NCBI GenBank assembly: GCA_038380795.1
Contig: CM076261.1
Location: forward strand, 92,402,418 to 92,466,417
Direction of reading: 5' to 3'
DNA length: 64,000 nt
From: Pyrocephalus nanus
Taxonomy: Eukaryota > Chordata > Aves > Passeriformes > Tyrannidae
Part shown: positions 1 through 12,768 of the stretch, in pieces
Position numbering within the stretch: position 1 is the first letter of the stretch
Layout of the letters: each line of letters opens with the position of its first letter
The notes under the pieces: model-generated
What the model was told of the DNA's origin: nothing
Seen by the model: only the letters and a program-made list of their open reading frames with translations
Database searches by the model: none
Made by a program: the position numbers and the translations under genes

Positions 1-3000
1 AGAAAATGTTATTCCCTCATAACATTGGGGAACATCAGAAAACACTCACAGCGTGTGTAGATTTCACATCTCCACAGTCCATGTCTTTAAAGTCCCATCT
101 GGGCAGTTTATTTCATCTTCATTTTCAGGGCAATATAAAACCCTGCAAAAAGCAATCCCCAGAATGGGGACTTCGAGGAAGCAGCACAAACTGCCTGTGG
201 ATAGAAAGACTTATTGTTTAGACTATGGAGGAGGGACAGAAATGGAAAGCCATAAAAGTGATCCATGAGATTAAGTCTCTCAAAAACATTGTGTTCCTAC
301 AGAAAATCAGGCTTTCATCACATACAATGTATTTCAATATGTGTAATGCCATTCTAAAAAAATTGGCTATGCTATTGAGCAACATTAAGTGATTTTTTGG
401 GGAGCAGTTGCACATAATTTCTGTTCATTGCACAGATGTTGGAAACACAAACAGATCCTACCCAATTTCTAGGTGTCAGCTTTACATTGATAATCCTCCC
501 CACAAACATAGTGACTGCCACACAAAGACACACCACCAAGTTATGGGGCAAGAAAAAAGAAATCAGAGTTTTAAAGAAGCTCTTACCAACATATCCTCTC
601 CCCTAAGGACCACAAACAGGAGACCTAACACTAGGGCACACCTGAAGAAAAGAAAATTGTCACTTGTGTTTATTATTTGTGACTGACAGAATAACATGTG
701 GTGTAATAAGGGAAATGCAACAGACTGGAGGATCTAACTGTACATACAAATTAAGCTCCCATCATTTACAGTATAAATTTTGCCTTCCTTACCCCAAAAT
801 GGCACCTGCTATTTAAAACCAATATAATTTTATGATGAAGAAGAACATACCATTCTTTCTACCTGGGGACACCCAAAAACTCATTTAAATTAATGGAGTT
901 CTGTGCAGAACGTCAGAATCCACAGAAGTTTGCAGAGCCCAGTCCAGAAACGAATGAGGAAGATTGCTTCAGTCCTCATTAACATGCTGCATTTTAGTTT
1001 GTGTCTTCCCCTTTGGGTAGTCACAGGCACAGCGCTTTCCTTCTTCTGACTTCATTAAATTGTGCTGTTATCAATTTTTGATTACTTTGCTGTCAGACAT
1101 GCTCTTAAAGCCAACCAATGCAGTCACATTCCAGCAAAAGCAGACCAACATCAAAGAATCCTGTGTTTATGCCATACAATCCACACAATCCAAACTTATC
1201 CTCTCAGTGACAGCACCAAATCATCACACAGGGAGACAGGAGTCTGTCGAGGGAACGGGATGTCACAGCAGGATTTTAATTTGCCCATTGGAAAATGCAC
1301 TCTCAAGTGGTTACAGAAAAGTGGAAAGATAATAGATGTGAGACACTGGAGATGGATTATATCATCTCTTTATGAAATTCATTCATATTTCAGTTTCTCC
1401 TTCCATTTAAACTAAACAGTCTTGCAAACCTTTACTGTGACAGCTGTCCCTGTTCACAGCAGGAGTTTCAGGGATGTCTCACCCAAGTGCCCATGCCAGG
1501 CCATGTGCACACAGAGCAGATTACACTCATCTTTGTCATCTCCCCTTCTCTCTTTACTGTCAACAACTGGATTTTTTTTTTGGTGTTTAGATGATAGCTT
1601 CACCACATCTCTGTCACTCATGAATGCTGGGTCTACTGCAATAAGCCTAGGAGTTCTACAATATCAGCAACACCAAAAAAAAAACCAAAACCCACAACAT
1701 CCCTCCCCCCTTAAATATATTCAAATGGGGCTTGCACTATATTATTATTGCACTTGTAGCATAGGACTATACACAGGTAGATGTTTGTTAGGTACGTATG
1801 TATGTATTTTAACTACTATGTATTTTAACTATGTCAAGATAGCAGAGTATTCAAAGGCAGAAACAATTATGTACATAACTGATTTCATTTAGGAGGGGAA
1901 CAAACTAGCAGAGCACTGGGCAGAAGTTGGCTCATCCTCTGGCTGAATGGAGAGATGGCTTTACTTTCCTGCACTGTGTATATAATTGCCTTTATATGCC
2001 ACTATAGAAGTCTTATTAAAATTCAACTCAAGCTTCTAATAAAATTCAACCAATCATGACATCAAACACCACTGTCTGAATTTATACAGATGCCTAAAGG
2101 AACAGATAAAGGCTAAAATGCCTTATCTCTTTCAGTTTTAGACAAAAACAGTCTGTCAGAGTCAGTTCACAAGTTTATCTCATAAAAAGTTCATCCCCTT
2201 GAAAAGGGCAGTTTAGTATGTGAAGGGAGCAGAGAATGAGAAACAACTCAATGTAAGAGGCCACAATAATTGACTGGGAATTTCTAAAGAGGAAAAAAAA
2301 ACCCCACCAGGATTCCTCTTGTTCCCTCCTTAGAGCATTAAATATTTTATAGCAGTTGTATCATCAGCTGAGATAATTACAATAAAAACAAACAGATGAA
2401 CTAAGCAACAGAAATGCCATCTCAAATCACTGGTGCAGCAGAGACTTTCAGTAAGAGGAATCCTTCGAGGTCAGACACTATCCTTGCTGAAGGCTAGAAA
2501 AAGTCTATCACAGTTCCCCACATCCCACACATCTTCTCCTTCAAAACTTCATACCTCTTCAGGACAGTGAAAAAAAAAAAGAAAACAGAAAGCCCTCTGG
2601 AAACCCAGGGAGTTAATTTGTCCTCCAATAAAAATTTATATAGTTCCCCCATTTCATAATAAATTAGACACTATCATACAGTTCTCCTCACCCATCCACA
2701 AAACACCATCCCAAAAATCTAGCTGCTTTTTATAAAATATGCTTCTGGCTACTGTTTCTTGAAGAAGGTCCTGATTAAGACAGAAGTTTAACACACAGCA
2801 CTGCAGAGGAATTATAGTGGTATCAGGGAAAAAATTCTGTCTCTCAGCGTCTCAGGATACAGTTATACCGGATTTAAAGACAGCGAGGTCAATGGCTTCA
2901 GCTATACAGAGAAATTACTACAGATTTGCAAATGAAACAGAATTCTGATTAGCAAGGAAAGGAAGACATGGCTAAAAATGCTTCCCTAATGCCAACTTCT

Positions 3001-4290
3001 GAGGGATGGTAATGAACCAACCTCTGAGCATACTGAGACACAGATCTCCTTGCACAAAGTCCATCATTCGGAAATGTGCACCCATCAAACCTCCAGCGCT
3101 GGGGAGCAGATTGTACCGCTTCCCTCAAAGCTGCCTTTGAAAGGCATCTTCCTACAGAAGAGCAGAAATATCATCAGCTCTCTGGGACTTACAGACTTTC
3201 AGTATAAAATTTATTGTTCGGGGACTTTTAACTATAGTCTCAGCATATTTTATTAGAGAAACTTTTGGCCAATTGCCCAAGTAATGTCCACAGTGTAAAA
3301 ACAGTATCCCTCTGGAGATGGAGACATTGGAAAACTTCTGGAGACAGAGCTGGTGAGTAAGCCAGGACCATATGTCTTGACACTTAGACCCAAATGAGGA
3401 TTGAAAACACTAGGAGGAACCTGCTACTGAAGGGCCCACTTCAACAGACAACTCTTGTATCATGAACTCGTGCCTACACTTAAAGGAAGCAGTCTCTGAA
3501 GTTGATGTAACCCAGGGAAAATGGGAAGAACCAGAGTGGTGAAGCTCCCTGAGAAACATGTCAATTAAGATACATCAATTACATCTTAATCTCCTGGAGG
3601 TATGAAAGCCTGAGATACAGTAAAGCTCCCAAAGTGCCCTTTTAATCATCCTTGTACATCTTTCGAGGTACCGACTTCCTTCATGGCAATGGAAGGAGAG
3701 AAGCAGCACAAGGAATGCTAAATGAGCTCCCCGATGGGTAGACTTGCTCTACAATCCCAAATCCTGCTGCTTGCTTGTTCTCACTCTAAGGAGATCCAGG
3801 GTGAGATGACAAGCCCTTCAGCTTGGACATCTTCCAGTCAGCCAGAAGATGCTGCAGAACCAGATCTGTGTGCCTGCACAGCTCAACTGTATCAGCACAC
3901 AGCCAGATCTGGGGCTTTTTCTCCATCCGGGTGACTGGGGTGTGAGAAGCCCAAGCTGCCTGCCTAGAGTTGAACACAAAGAACAGACAGGGTAAAACAG
4001 AGGCCAGCTTGCCCCTGGAGAGAGTGCAGCCTGGTAGGAGGAAAACCTGGAGAACCAATGCCCTGCCCTGCTGCCTTGGAAGCGACAGCACACGACAGCC
4101 CTTTGGCTGAGACCAGGAAAGTAAATAAGAACTGAAAGGTCATCGCCTACCTCTTGTTTCCTCAGCTGGACACCTTTCCACCACAGGCACAGAGCACTGG
4201 AAGGTGATTTTGTCTTGCTACTGAAAGCTTTTACCTCCCCAACAGCCCCTAAACAAGCTGGCAATCAGACCACGGCCGAGCTGCATGTGC
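1..4290. other. AT-rich unique DNA, no gene seen
   Basis: No recognisable gene or named repeat. The longest open frame (156 codons, plus strand, 1422-1892) runs through a T9 tract, an A10CC tract and a short tandem repeat, and its product has no domain I recognise. Between 3722 and 4264 the sequence is more GC-rich and has overlapping frames on both strands (up to 148 codons), which is typical of chance frames in GC-richer DNA. Either could hide a non-coding RNA, but nothing in the sequence demands it. Confidence 0.6.
1801..1832. repeat. 16-bp tandem duplication, two copies
   Basis: Two adjacent 16-base units, TATGTATTTTAACTAC and TATGTATTTTAACTAT, differ only at the last base. They follow a short GTAT microsatellite (about 1793-1804). 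This is most simply replication slippage. Confidence 0.85.
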
Positions 4291-4730
4291 AGGCTCCCGA
4301 CGTTACGGATTATTAGGTTTCCTCCTGTTTGTTTTCCATCCCAGCCCTCTGTAATGCCATCAATTAAGGGCTGAATTTATAACTGGTGCATTTTTTTTTG
4401 CAAGAGAAATTTACTCAACACTTCTCACTTGTAATGTGATTATTTTTTATTTTGGTCTCCTAAAGTGTTCTGCAAAATTAAAAATTGCAGTTAGCTCCAA
4501 GACGGGAACGAAATACTGAAACCTATTCTAAGCAGCATGGCATCAACCACCAATTACCATAAAAACCCTATTTATTTAATATGTCAAGGCTAATTGTGGC
4601 AGCCCACCCAACACCTCCAAATAAATAATTAACAGCTGAATTTAGGAGCATGAGGTAATCAAGTTATCCACGGCTTATGACATATTAAAAAAATGTATTA
4701 GTTTTATTTGAAAAGAGAGGAAACTCTGCA
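4291..4730. promoter_or_regulatory. Candidate conserved non-coding block rich in homeodomain cores
   Basis: This stretch has little low-complexity sequence but many AATTA/TAATT-type cores, including CATCAATTAAGGGC, CACCAATTACC, GGCTAATTGTGG, AATAATTAACAGC and GAGGTAATCAAG. That texture is familiar from vertebrate developmental enhancers in gene deserts. What is seen is motif density only. Conservation and enhancer activity are inference. Confidence 0.25.
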
Positions 4731-6079
4731 CTCAGAATATGCTATTTCTGAGTATGAATGTATATGTATGAGATAGGAGAGGGGAAAGCAGGAGAAAGAT
4801 TCATTATTTACTTTTAGCCCTGATTTATGGAACTTTGTTGACAGAGAGTTCATACAGCAAGTAATCTACTTTTCCCCTTCTGGCAAAACAGAAGTTAGGA
4901 ACCTAAGAAGAAAGTGGGAGAGCAAGTCTGAGTCTTTGTTTCTACTGATACGCATTTAATTGCACCTTTAGGAAACTTTAAAATAGTTCTGGTGAGGTTC
5001 TATTTGGGAAACACTTTATACTGTGAATAGTTAGCTACTATTTCTCACAGCATCCATTTTTTTTTTTTTTCTGTGAAGTAACACCTAAGTCTATTCTCAC
5101 TCCCAAACTGGCTTATAATTTTGAGTCAACAGACTATTTGGTTATTCCAACAATTCAATTTAATAAAAGTTAAGTGCTATTTTGATGTGCCAAGAAGAAA
5201 AACCACCTTCTTAAAATCTAAAAGTCACTTCTTGGGCTAGTAATGATATTGAGACCCATCACCCATCTGGATTACCAAAAATTAGTTCCTTATAAGAAGT
5301 CACATTAAAAAAAAAATATACAAAAGGCACAACATGTTTATAAGACACTGCTGCTGTGGCTCACAGTTAAATGATGCTTTACAAAGCACAGAAAGCTGTT
5401 AGATATTCAGCTCTGCAGCTCTTGTGATGTTTGCAAGTAATGACATATCTGAGAGGAGCTACTGAAATACTAAACCTTGTGGTTTCACTCTCAACAGCTC
5501 TACAAGTCAAGCGTCCATTTTGCCATCCTTCCCAGTACTGGTAAACCTTTGTCTCCAAATATCAACTATAAATGTCTGAAAGACTCATCTTCTCTCTTCA
5601 TTCTGGCACTGAGCTGTGCTGAGGCTCTAGACACAGTTTTCAGCATATTGCAGGGATTGTTCCAAGCTTCTACATAAGCTTTTTCCAGGTTTTGTACATG
5701 TTCTCATTAAAGGCACCTAGTCCTACTTGTGAGAGGATCATAACAAAAGGCAAACACAGCACAGAGCCTGCATTATTATTTGGGAACAGCCCCATTCTCC
5801 TGTTCACTTCTACTGCAGTCAAAGGACTGTTTAACTGCACCTTCAGTGCTTCTGGATAACAAATCCTGGAGGTATCCAAGAAAGCACTGAGTGAACCAGC
5901 TTGGAAGGAGTTATCTGACTGAGAAGAAATAGAAATGGTGCCAACAGTAGTATTTTGAAATAGGAAATCCTCAGAAAAATAAATAACATCCTAATTTGAA
6001 GAAAGATGGGAAAAGAAGTTAGTTCTGACTAACTTTCATGAGTAACTGAAAAGATACATGAATTACTTTTAACCGTTAA
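4731..6079. other. AT-rich unique DNA, no gene seen
   Basis: No gene recognised. It contains a T14 run at 5057-5070 and an A9 run near 5306. The open frames (5477-5677 plus, 5670-5879 minus) are short and lack recognisable features. Confidence 0.6.
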
Positions 6080-6130
6080 CTCTCCTCTCCTCTTTCCTCC
6101 CCTCTTAGCCCCTTCCCTCCCCTCTTCTTT
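6080..6130 (+). repeat. Polypyrimidine tract
   Basis: About 51 bases are all C or T except a single AG at 6107-6108, composed of CTCTCCTCTCC-like units. The first half followed by AG looks like a strong splice acceptor, but the sequence after it shows no convincing exon. Long polypyrimidine mirror-like tracts can also adopt non-B DNA structure. Function is unknown. Confidence 0.8.
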
Positions 6131-6889
6131 ACCATCACCTCCCCACACATTCTTCCCCCACAAAACAGTTGTTACCAGGTTAGGATATCCCCTCTTCAAG
6201 ATTACAAAAACCTGCTTCTCTCTGAACCTCTTCTATGATATCCTTATGTAATTCCTTGGGAAGGGGCATTCAGCATTACACTCTCAACACCTTTAACAGA
6301 CCAAGCAATTGCCCATTATATCCTAGTGTTCCCATTTTAACTAGATTTTTTTTGGTAGAAGTAGAATACAGAAATGAAATAACCCCGATTTTCACTGCAA
6401 GATTCTCTTTTAGGGCTAAGCAATACTTTGCAGGTTGGTTTCTTTCAAATTATGACCTGCATCATGTTAAAAAGCACTCCAACACCCAAACCCTTTTATG
6501 CAATGCTGCTGGATTGGAAGATCAAGCATATGGAACAGGCTACTCATTTGGGAGGTGACTCTGTGCCAGTGTGTGACGCAGGCAAGGAGAGACAAGGTTT
6601 GCTTTTAATTTTTTCTAACAAGAAGTTCATAACTGATCCTCTCCACCACGAGCCAGTATTTGCAGAGCTGCTCTTTCCACATAAAAGCAAACCCTTGATA
6701 TTTTATATGGATAACAATGTGTTTTAAACAGGCAAAATAAAATATCACGGCTACAGCAGATCAGTGGGTCAAATTCACCTGAAGTGGTGGGGTTACACCG
6801 AATCCTTCCTAACCTGCCTCCCTAAAAGAGAAGAATGAGTAGAGCTTTTTATAATTACTAGGTATAGGTATCCTTTACATTAAGGGATG

Positions 6890-7049
6890 CTATACATTGC
6901 CCCATCCCTGGAAGTGCTCCAGGCCAGGTTGGATGGGGCTTGGAGCAACCTGGTCTAGTGGAAGGTGTCCCTGCCCATGGCAGGGGGGTTGGAACCAGAG
7001 GAACTTGAAGGTCCCTTCCAACCCAAACCATTTTATCATTCTGTGATTC
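6890..7049 (+). mobile_element. CR1 LINE, 3'-end fragment
   Basis: This is a 5'-truncated CR1 retroposon covering the last 150-160 bases. It contains CCAGGTTGGATGGGGCTTGG, the GGAAGGTGTCCCTGCCCATG block, GGTCCCTTCCAACCC and a short terminal CATTCTGTGATTCC tail. 5' truncation and a microsatellite-like tail instead of poly-A are normal for CR1. It is non-coding. A second copy in the same orientation lies about 370 bases downstream. Confidence 0.95.
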
Positions 7050-7419
7050 CTGTTACTGAGCTGTGGTTGCTGTCAACCTGTCTGGGAGAAAAAGCATTAA
7101 AAAGACCAAATGTCAGCATTTCAAAAAGAAGCTCCTGAAGAAAGTACTTCAGAGAAACAATATTACAGACCACCTATTTCTTAGCAAGCACTGGACAGGG
7201 GAACTGTTAAGGACAATCCAGACCACTCAGAGAGGACTTCATTCAAAAACACAGCTGTGATACCAACACATACAAATGAATACATCTGTACTTCTTCAAT
7301 TAACAAAGGTTCTTCTTAGAGAGTGGAAGACCTGCCATGAAAATCAGTTTTTAAACTCATGTAAGAGGGTTATGATACAGATCCATAAAATCATGTGTGA
7401 CATGGAATTGGGGTGAAAT

Positions 7420-7517
7420 GTGGTCTAGTGGAAGGTGTCCCTGCCCATGGCAGAGGGGTTGGAAGGAGATGATCTTTAGGGTCCCTTCCAACCCAAACCA
7501 TCCCATGATTCTGTGAA
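7420..7517 (+). mobile_element. CR1 LINE, short 3'-end fragment
   Basis: Only the last 100 or so bases of CR1 remain: TGGTCTAGTGGAAGGTGTCC, the CCCATGGCAGAGGGGTTGG block, GGTCCCTTCCAACCC and the tail CCATGATTCTGTG. It is close in sequence to the copy ending at 7049, so both probably belong to the same or a sister subfamily. It appears independently truncated at a different point. Confidence 0.95.
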
Positions 7518-7968
7518 ATAGGTAACTTTTCCTTCTATTGCCATATTGCGTTAAAAATATTGTGAAACACATAAACAGACAACAAGCAGAAAGAAATAAT
7601 TTATTTTTGTATTTGCCAGTGGTAATATTACTCCTATAACCAGGATGTCATTCTGGTGTTCAAAAAGAATTCACAACAATAGGGAAGCAGAAAAGGAGTG
7701 GTGGGGGGGAGAATAACTGAAAGTTGGAGAAAATATTTAAATATTTTACAGTAACAGACTTTAAAAGCTTAATCTGTTTATCTTACCAGAAAGACTGAAA
7801 AACTACTTGATTGGTGTGTAAGTATATCTACGGAGAGAAAATTAAGAGCAATAAAGGCCTCTCCAGTGGAGAAGGCTGTTACTTAAAGCAAGGGCTGGAA
7901 GATGGAGTAGGAGAAGATCAAATTAGGCAGGGAAGAGGGGGATTACTCCTATCCTGACCTCTTCTTAG

Positions 7969-8035
7969 GAAGACCAGTGCCTTTCCACAACCAAACTCAA
8001 GCTGTTGAGCACAGCATATTAGCAAGGAGTGCCAG
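7969..8035 (+). other. Weak candidate exon (67 nt)
   Basis: The segment is preceded by a pyrimidine-rich acceptor ending CTTCTTAG and followed by CCAG|GTAAGC, a near-consensus donor. One of its three frames is open throughout (starting after two bases, peptide beginning RPVPFHNQTQ). Introns contain many such pseudo-exons, and no protein family is recognised, so this is only a candidate. Confidence 0.12.
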
Positions 8036-8493
8036 GTAAGCTCCCAGAACAAGGAGGAGATGGGACTGAAGGGCACTTTTTCACTGAAGATGTTTATAAA
8101 TCCTATGGAGTCAAGGATATTCATTTGCAGTGGTTAGTGGAAAAGAAGGGAAAGGCAGCAGCAGTAAGCTGCTGGGGGATATAAGACATATGGGATATAA
8201 GTCTGTTGTCAAAACTGGGGAAAGACTCTGACAAAAAGAGCACCAAGCAGCTGTGAAGGGCAAAGCTGGAATGCCTGGGTGGGAGGATCAGGAGGGAAGG
8301 ATGTGAAGGGTGAATGCAAATGCCTGAGGCTCGAGCAATTACTGAAGGGACCCAAGCAGGGAATGACAAGAAAGGGGCAGCTTGTTAAATCAGGGAATAT
8401 GGAGAGCAAGCCCCTCCCCTGAGACAGAGATTCAATCCCTCATGGTTTTCAGTATGTTCCTGCTCCTCAGTTGCCTTCTGAAGATGAACAACA

Positions 8494-8517
8494 GATATGA
8501 GGATATGAGGATATGAG
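8494..8517. repeat. Three perfect copies of GATATGAG
   Basis: The 8-base unit GATATGAG is repeated three times without interruption. It is a small minisatellite-like slippage product with no other feature attached. Confidence 0.9.
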
Positions 8518-9735
8518 TCTGGGGAACATGTACTCATAAAGATGTCCGTGAAAGACAGTGAAGAAAGAGACAAAGCATTAAGCCTAAAATACAAACAGAA
8601 ATTATAGCTTTTCTAGATGTTATAGATACAAAATAGATGATATCTCAGTTGTTTTTGGAAAAGCAGGAAGTGTCTGGCAGGGATCTAATTTTATTGGGTC
8701 AAAATAGCCATTAACAAAGAGTTGTCTACAGAAAAAGAGATCATGTCCAAAGATCTTCTTAAATATAGTGCTTTATAAAGGGACATCAAATCTACATTAG
8801 CTTGTATTGACTGTAAAAGGGAGCAGAGATCCAGTTAGAGGTCTGCAAGAACTAGGAGTTTTTCCATCTTCTCAGACTTGGAGCTTTTTATAAAACTGAT
8901 TGACTGCTCAGTCTCTCCCATATTTACTCTTTTGGCAGCCTAGTTTCCCCAGAAAGCTATTTCAATTCAACAATGCCTGTACAGAAGAGACAAAACCTGG
9001 AAACGGGGAACGATGGATGTTCACTCATATGACAGTGTAAGAATGGAACAGCAAGAGCCTCATCGAGACTTCACAACAAATAGAAGAACATAAAAATACT
9101 CATTACCAACTAAGAGAGAAGGCAGCACAGGAGAACAAATGGGAGCTAAAGAAATCCAGGCAGAGCAGTCTGAAGACAGAGGCGATGGGGAAGCAGGGAT
9201 ATGTATTTCCGAACTTGTGCTATGACACAGAGATGCCACCCCTCAGAAGTGAAAAGCCAAATGTTAATCTCTGTACCACGCAAGAGGCAAAATTCAAAAC
9301 CAGTTTGCGGCTCCTACCAGCAGAGAATGGGCCTGAAGGCATTGCTGCTGCCCCTGCTAAGTGAAACTTAAATTATATCTTCTTATTCCATGACTGTGTT
9401 GTGTTTCCTATATTGGTTTACGTCATTTTAAATAACTACACCCAGTGGATCTCAGCACAGGCTGGTCCGTGGACCAGGAGGTTTCACTAACAGCTGTTTC
9501 CTTCATATTCTTTTTCCAAATAAAATTATATTGTGTGAAGTTACAGTTCCCCATGCAACTTTGAAGAATTTCTGGGAGCAACACAGCAGCGGGCAGGGGT
9601 GAACTGGATAACATGGAAGTCTTTCTCTGAATTCTTTCCTGGACAGTGAGTGGTACCCAAGAACACACATGGGAAAGACAGGACCACGAGGCTTTCTGAA
9701 GCTCTGGTGTGTGAACTGGAGGTTGTCAGACTCTA

Positions 9736-10175
9736 CATCCCAGTCCATCTCAGTGCCCAGTTCACCAGTCCATATTTCATCAGTTTGTCTATCAGAATGT
9801 TATAGGAAACCATGTCAAAAGCTGCTCTCCTGAAACCCAAGGTTGTGAAAGTACTGTTTTCTTCATCTCTTCAGGATCCTGAACTCCAGCATGCCATGGT
9901 CACTGTAGCCAAGGCTGCCCTTGACTTTCACACCCTTGACCAGTTCTTTGTTTGACACATCAGGTCCAGGCAGATTGTGCCTACCCTCCAGCTCCTTGAT
10001 CACCTGTGTCTGGAATCTGACACCAAAGTACTTCAGAAACCTCCTGAATTGCTTTTGTCCTGATCTGATGTCTCTCCAGCAGTTTTTGGCATAGCTAAGG
10101 TCTTCCATGAGGACCAGTGCCTGTGCATGTGAGGCTTCTTCCAATCATCTGAAGAAAGGCTCACCTACTCCCTGC
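9736..10175 (-). pseudogene. Degenerate CR1 ORF2 remnant (endonuclease plus reverse transcriptase pieces)
   Basis: Read on the minus strand, 10175-9863 matches the C-terminal part of the CR1 ORF2 endonuclease. It has a LEEASHAQALVLMEDL segment (family form: SQALVLMGDFN) and ends with KGSLGYSDHGMLEFRILKR, which corresponds to the family's GGSLGCSDHEMVEFKILR. A stop codon interrupts the homology just upstream of LEEASH. About 30 bases past the endonuclease piece, 9831-9736 reads AAFDMVSYNILIDKLMKYGL. This corresponds to the AFDTVSHNIL block of the CR1 reverse transcriptase, which contains the first catalytic aspartate of the family. In an intact element some hundreds of codons separate these blocks, so the copy has a large internal deletion as well as frame breaks. 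It cannot encode an active protein. The family match is by eye from known CR1 motifs. Confidence 0.8.
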
Positions 10176-12677
10176 ACAGGACGTCTTATGGGGGCACCCA
10201 GCAAAACATCTGCCCTCTGAACCCAACCCATCAGTTCCCAGATGGAACATCAGCAGTTTAGGTTTACATCCTTTTGTCTAAACATTTTTCACTAATTTGT
10301 GTTTGTTTAATGTTTGGCATTAAAACTAGAGAGTGACAAAGTGCTCTGGTTTATCTTTCCTATGAAGCTACACTCTGCTGCTTCCTAACTGCACTTGCAC
10401 GGACTGTGCTTAACCCGTGTCTGCTTGACATGGAAAATAAAACCAGAAAAGGCTGCAATAAGAAAACATTAAGAAAATACTTAGCAAGGAATCACAGCAG
10501 GAAATGTTTGCTGACCACTGGTATTTTGGAGTTTCCTTGATCCCACTAAAGTTCCTTCCTTTCTCCAAGAACTATTCACTGTGAAATCAGAACACTTTAG
10601 ATTTGCATTTCTGTAGCCAAAAGCATGCTCTTGAATGTCTTTATTTTCCATTGCTTTGAGAAATTCTGCAAATAAAGTGTTGGTTTAACAGTTTGCATGA
10701 AAACATAGCAGTGACTAAGATCCATTACACTACATTTCAAGCCCAGACACCTAGAGAATTAGCTAAATGTGCACAATTTACCTCCTACGTAAATGAAGAT
10801 TATGGTTAACTCTGTTGAAGTCAATGCAGTTAAGTTGGTGGAAGGTAAGATAAACAGGAGTAAAGTCTAAAGCATTCATTTTTAAAAGGAGGAAATACAT
10901 AAAATAGAAGTAAATAGACCACAGGCTTTCTGCTAGAAAGCACTAACAACCACCTACATGAAGAGAAGTGGAGTAGGTGTGTGTTGGCTATTATTGATAT
11001 AATTAGGATCTGGTTTAAAAAAATACAGTTTTGTGTATGAAAAGTTACATAGTAAAAACACATATCAGCAAGTTATGTCATTTTAACTATATAATTGAAA
11101 ATTAAGCTTACACACCTGACATTTCTCCTGTAGATAAATCTCATCAGACACAGAAGTAGGGTATTACAGAATTTAAGGTTGCCTTTAAAGCTATAATTTC
11201 AACATTTGAAATACTAAAAATTGTAAAAAGATCAGAGGTTTATTTGAAACAAGACGCTGCTGGAGCTAGCTCACCTTTATTAAGGTGTTTTCACCTAAAC
11301 AAGGTAAATAGAATTAAATCAGCCATTTCTTTCCCAGATATCTGTGTATTTGAAGAAGGCTGGGATGAGCCCTGAAAGTTTTGTTCTGGCAACAGAGAGA
11401 AGAGCTGGTAGGATGCAATGGGAAGGGCTGAAGGAGGGGAAGGTGGGGATCAGTGGAGGTTAATGAATGAGCTCTGGGAGCAGCGTCCAGCCGGCGCTGA
11501 AGTGGAGGTGTAAAATGTGACAAGAGTGGCCAATTAAAAGAGATGAAAAACTGCTGGAAAAAGAATCAGACATTAATTTAGGAAGGCTGACTGTGAAGCC
11601 AACATCCTCCAAGCTGAGAACGAAACTATGTCTGTGGATAATAAAAAACACTGCAAATCTTATTAAGCAGGAAGTCTAAAGAGGCTTTTCTCTCATTTTG
11701 TACCTAGGAGTCTGAAAATCATTGCGTTATTAGATTAGCTTACAGAGAGGTAGTCATTCAATATCCCAATCTTATCCATGGGGAAAAAAATTGTTGAAGA
11801 AGATGATTTATAAAAACCACTAATGCCAAGGCCAGTAATTGGAGAAGAAGGATGGTTTAGCCCAGAGTTGGGCTAACAAATGCTAGCCCAGGGAACTCAG
11901 ACATTGAGTTCAATGGGGATTATAAAGCTTAATAAAAGGCAATACTGGTCAGCCCTGGCTCATTTTTTTCCAGCATTGAGACAAAAAGTAGTTGCAAGTG
12001 CTGGCTGCAATTGTTCATACTCACTGAACACTTTCTGTCTGCTCCTAATCAGAGTGCAGGGGTGAATGTTCATAGCTAAAATGAGTTCTCACTCCTTGGT
12101 CCAAGTGGGACTGAGCGGCCACATGATAAGAAACGAATCAAGAAGGCAGTTCACAATTTCAAGATTTAGTGACATTGCTGCAGTCAAGGACTTGGGAGAT
12201 TGAGGCTCCTTTCCCTACTGTGCCACAGTACTCTTGCACACCGTGAGGCATGCCATGAATTCTCTCCTCTTGCTCCTCAGCTGCACCACAGAGATAAAAG
12301 TTCCTCCTTAATTTAGAAAGGCACTGCCAGCCAAAAAAACCAGGGGGTGCTCAGACATAACCACATTTTAAAAAGTCAAATCTTAAAATTAAAAATTCAG
12401 GAAAGGACTTGTATTTAAAACAATGTTTAAGCACAAGGTAAACATACAGGTTTATTTAAACCACCGTGGAATAATAAAAAATTTAAGGCCACTTCAGTTT
12501 CAGCGCATTTTCATTCCCTAAACAACATCTTGAATACAGCCAAAGCATGTTCATTAATTCCTGAAGATGCACATAAAATCCTGAAACTGTCAAAAGAAAA
12601 ATTAGCTGAAAGGAGTCCAGCAATTGAACGTCCCAACTAGTGTGACTTAGCACAGCAGAAACACGAACTTGACAGAA
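10176..12677. other. Unique AT-rich DNA, no gene seen
   Basis: No gene recognised. The part from 11330 to 11540 is richer in G and purines and holds two overlapping minus-strand frames of 63-69 codons with no recognisable domain. The rest is AT-rich with scattered TAATTA-like cores. Confidence 0.55.
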
Positions 12678-12718
12678 CTTAAAAAAAAAACTTTAAAGGT
12701 TTTTAATTTTTTTTTAAG
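12678..12718. repeat. A/T-run inverted repeat
   Basis: CTTAAAAAAAAA (12678-12689) and TTTTTTTTTAAG (12707-12718) are perfect 12-base inverted arms around a 17-base loop. The arms are low complexity, so the hairpin may be a by-product of A/T runs. Confidence 0.75.
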
Positions 12719-12719
12719 T

Positions 12720-12768
12720 AAAAAAAAAAAAAAAAAAACAACAAAAAACAAAACAAAAAAAAAACCAC
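12720..12768 (+). repeat. A-rich tract, A19 then (CAA)n-like
   Basis: An uninterrupted A19 (12720-12738) is followed by decayed ACAACAAAAAACAAAAC-type sequence. It resembles the degraded tail of an old retroposon or a processed transcript, but I see no recognisable body upstream, so the origin is open. Confidence 0.8.

Larger units (their letters stand above)
7518..9735. other. Unique DNA, no gene seen
   Basis: No recognised gene. The stretch from 8100 to 8420 is purine-rich on the plus strand, which gives several overlapping minus-strand frames of 66-82 codons without recognisable domains. One segment (7969-8035) sits between a good acceptor and a good donor and is listed separately. Confidence 0.55.

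Noticed and set aside
1422..1892. Longest open frame in the window (156 codons, plus)
   Set aside because: It runs through homopolymers and a tandem repeat, has no domain, and many frames of similar size occur on both strands. It looks like chance.
3786..4264. Overlapping minus-strand frames of 101 and 148 codons
   Set aside because: The segment is locally GC-richer, which lengthens random frames. No domain, splice support or recognisable similarity.
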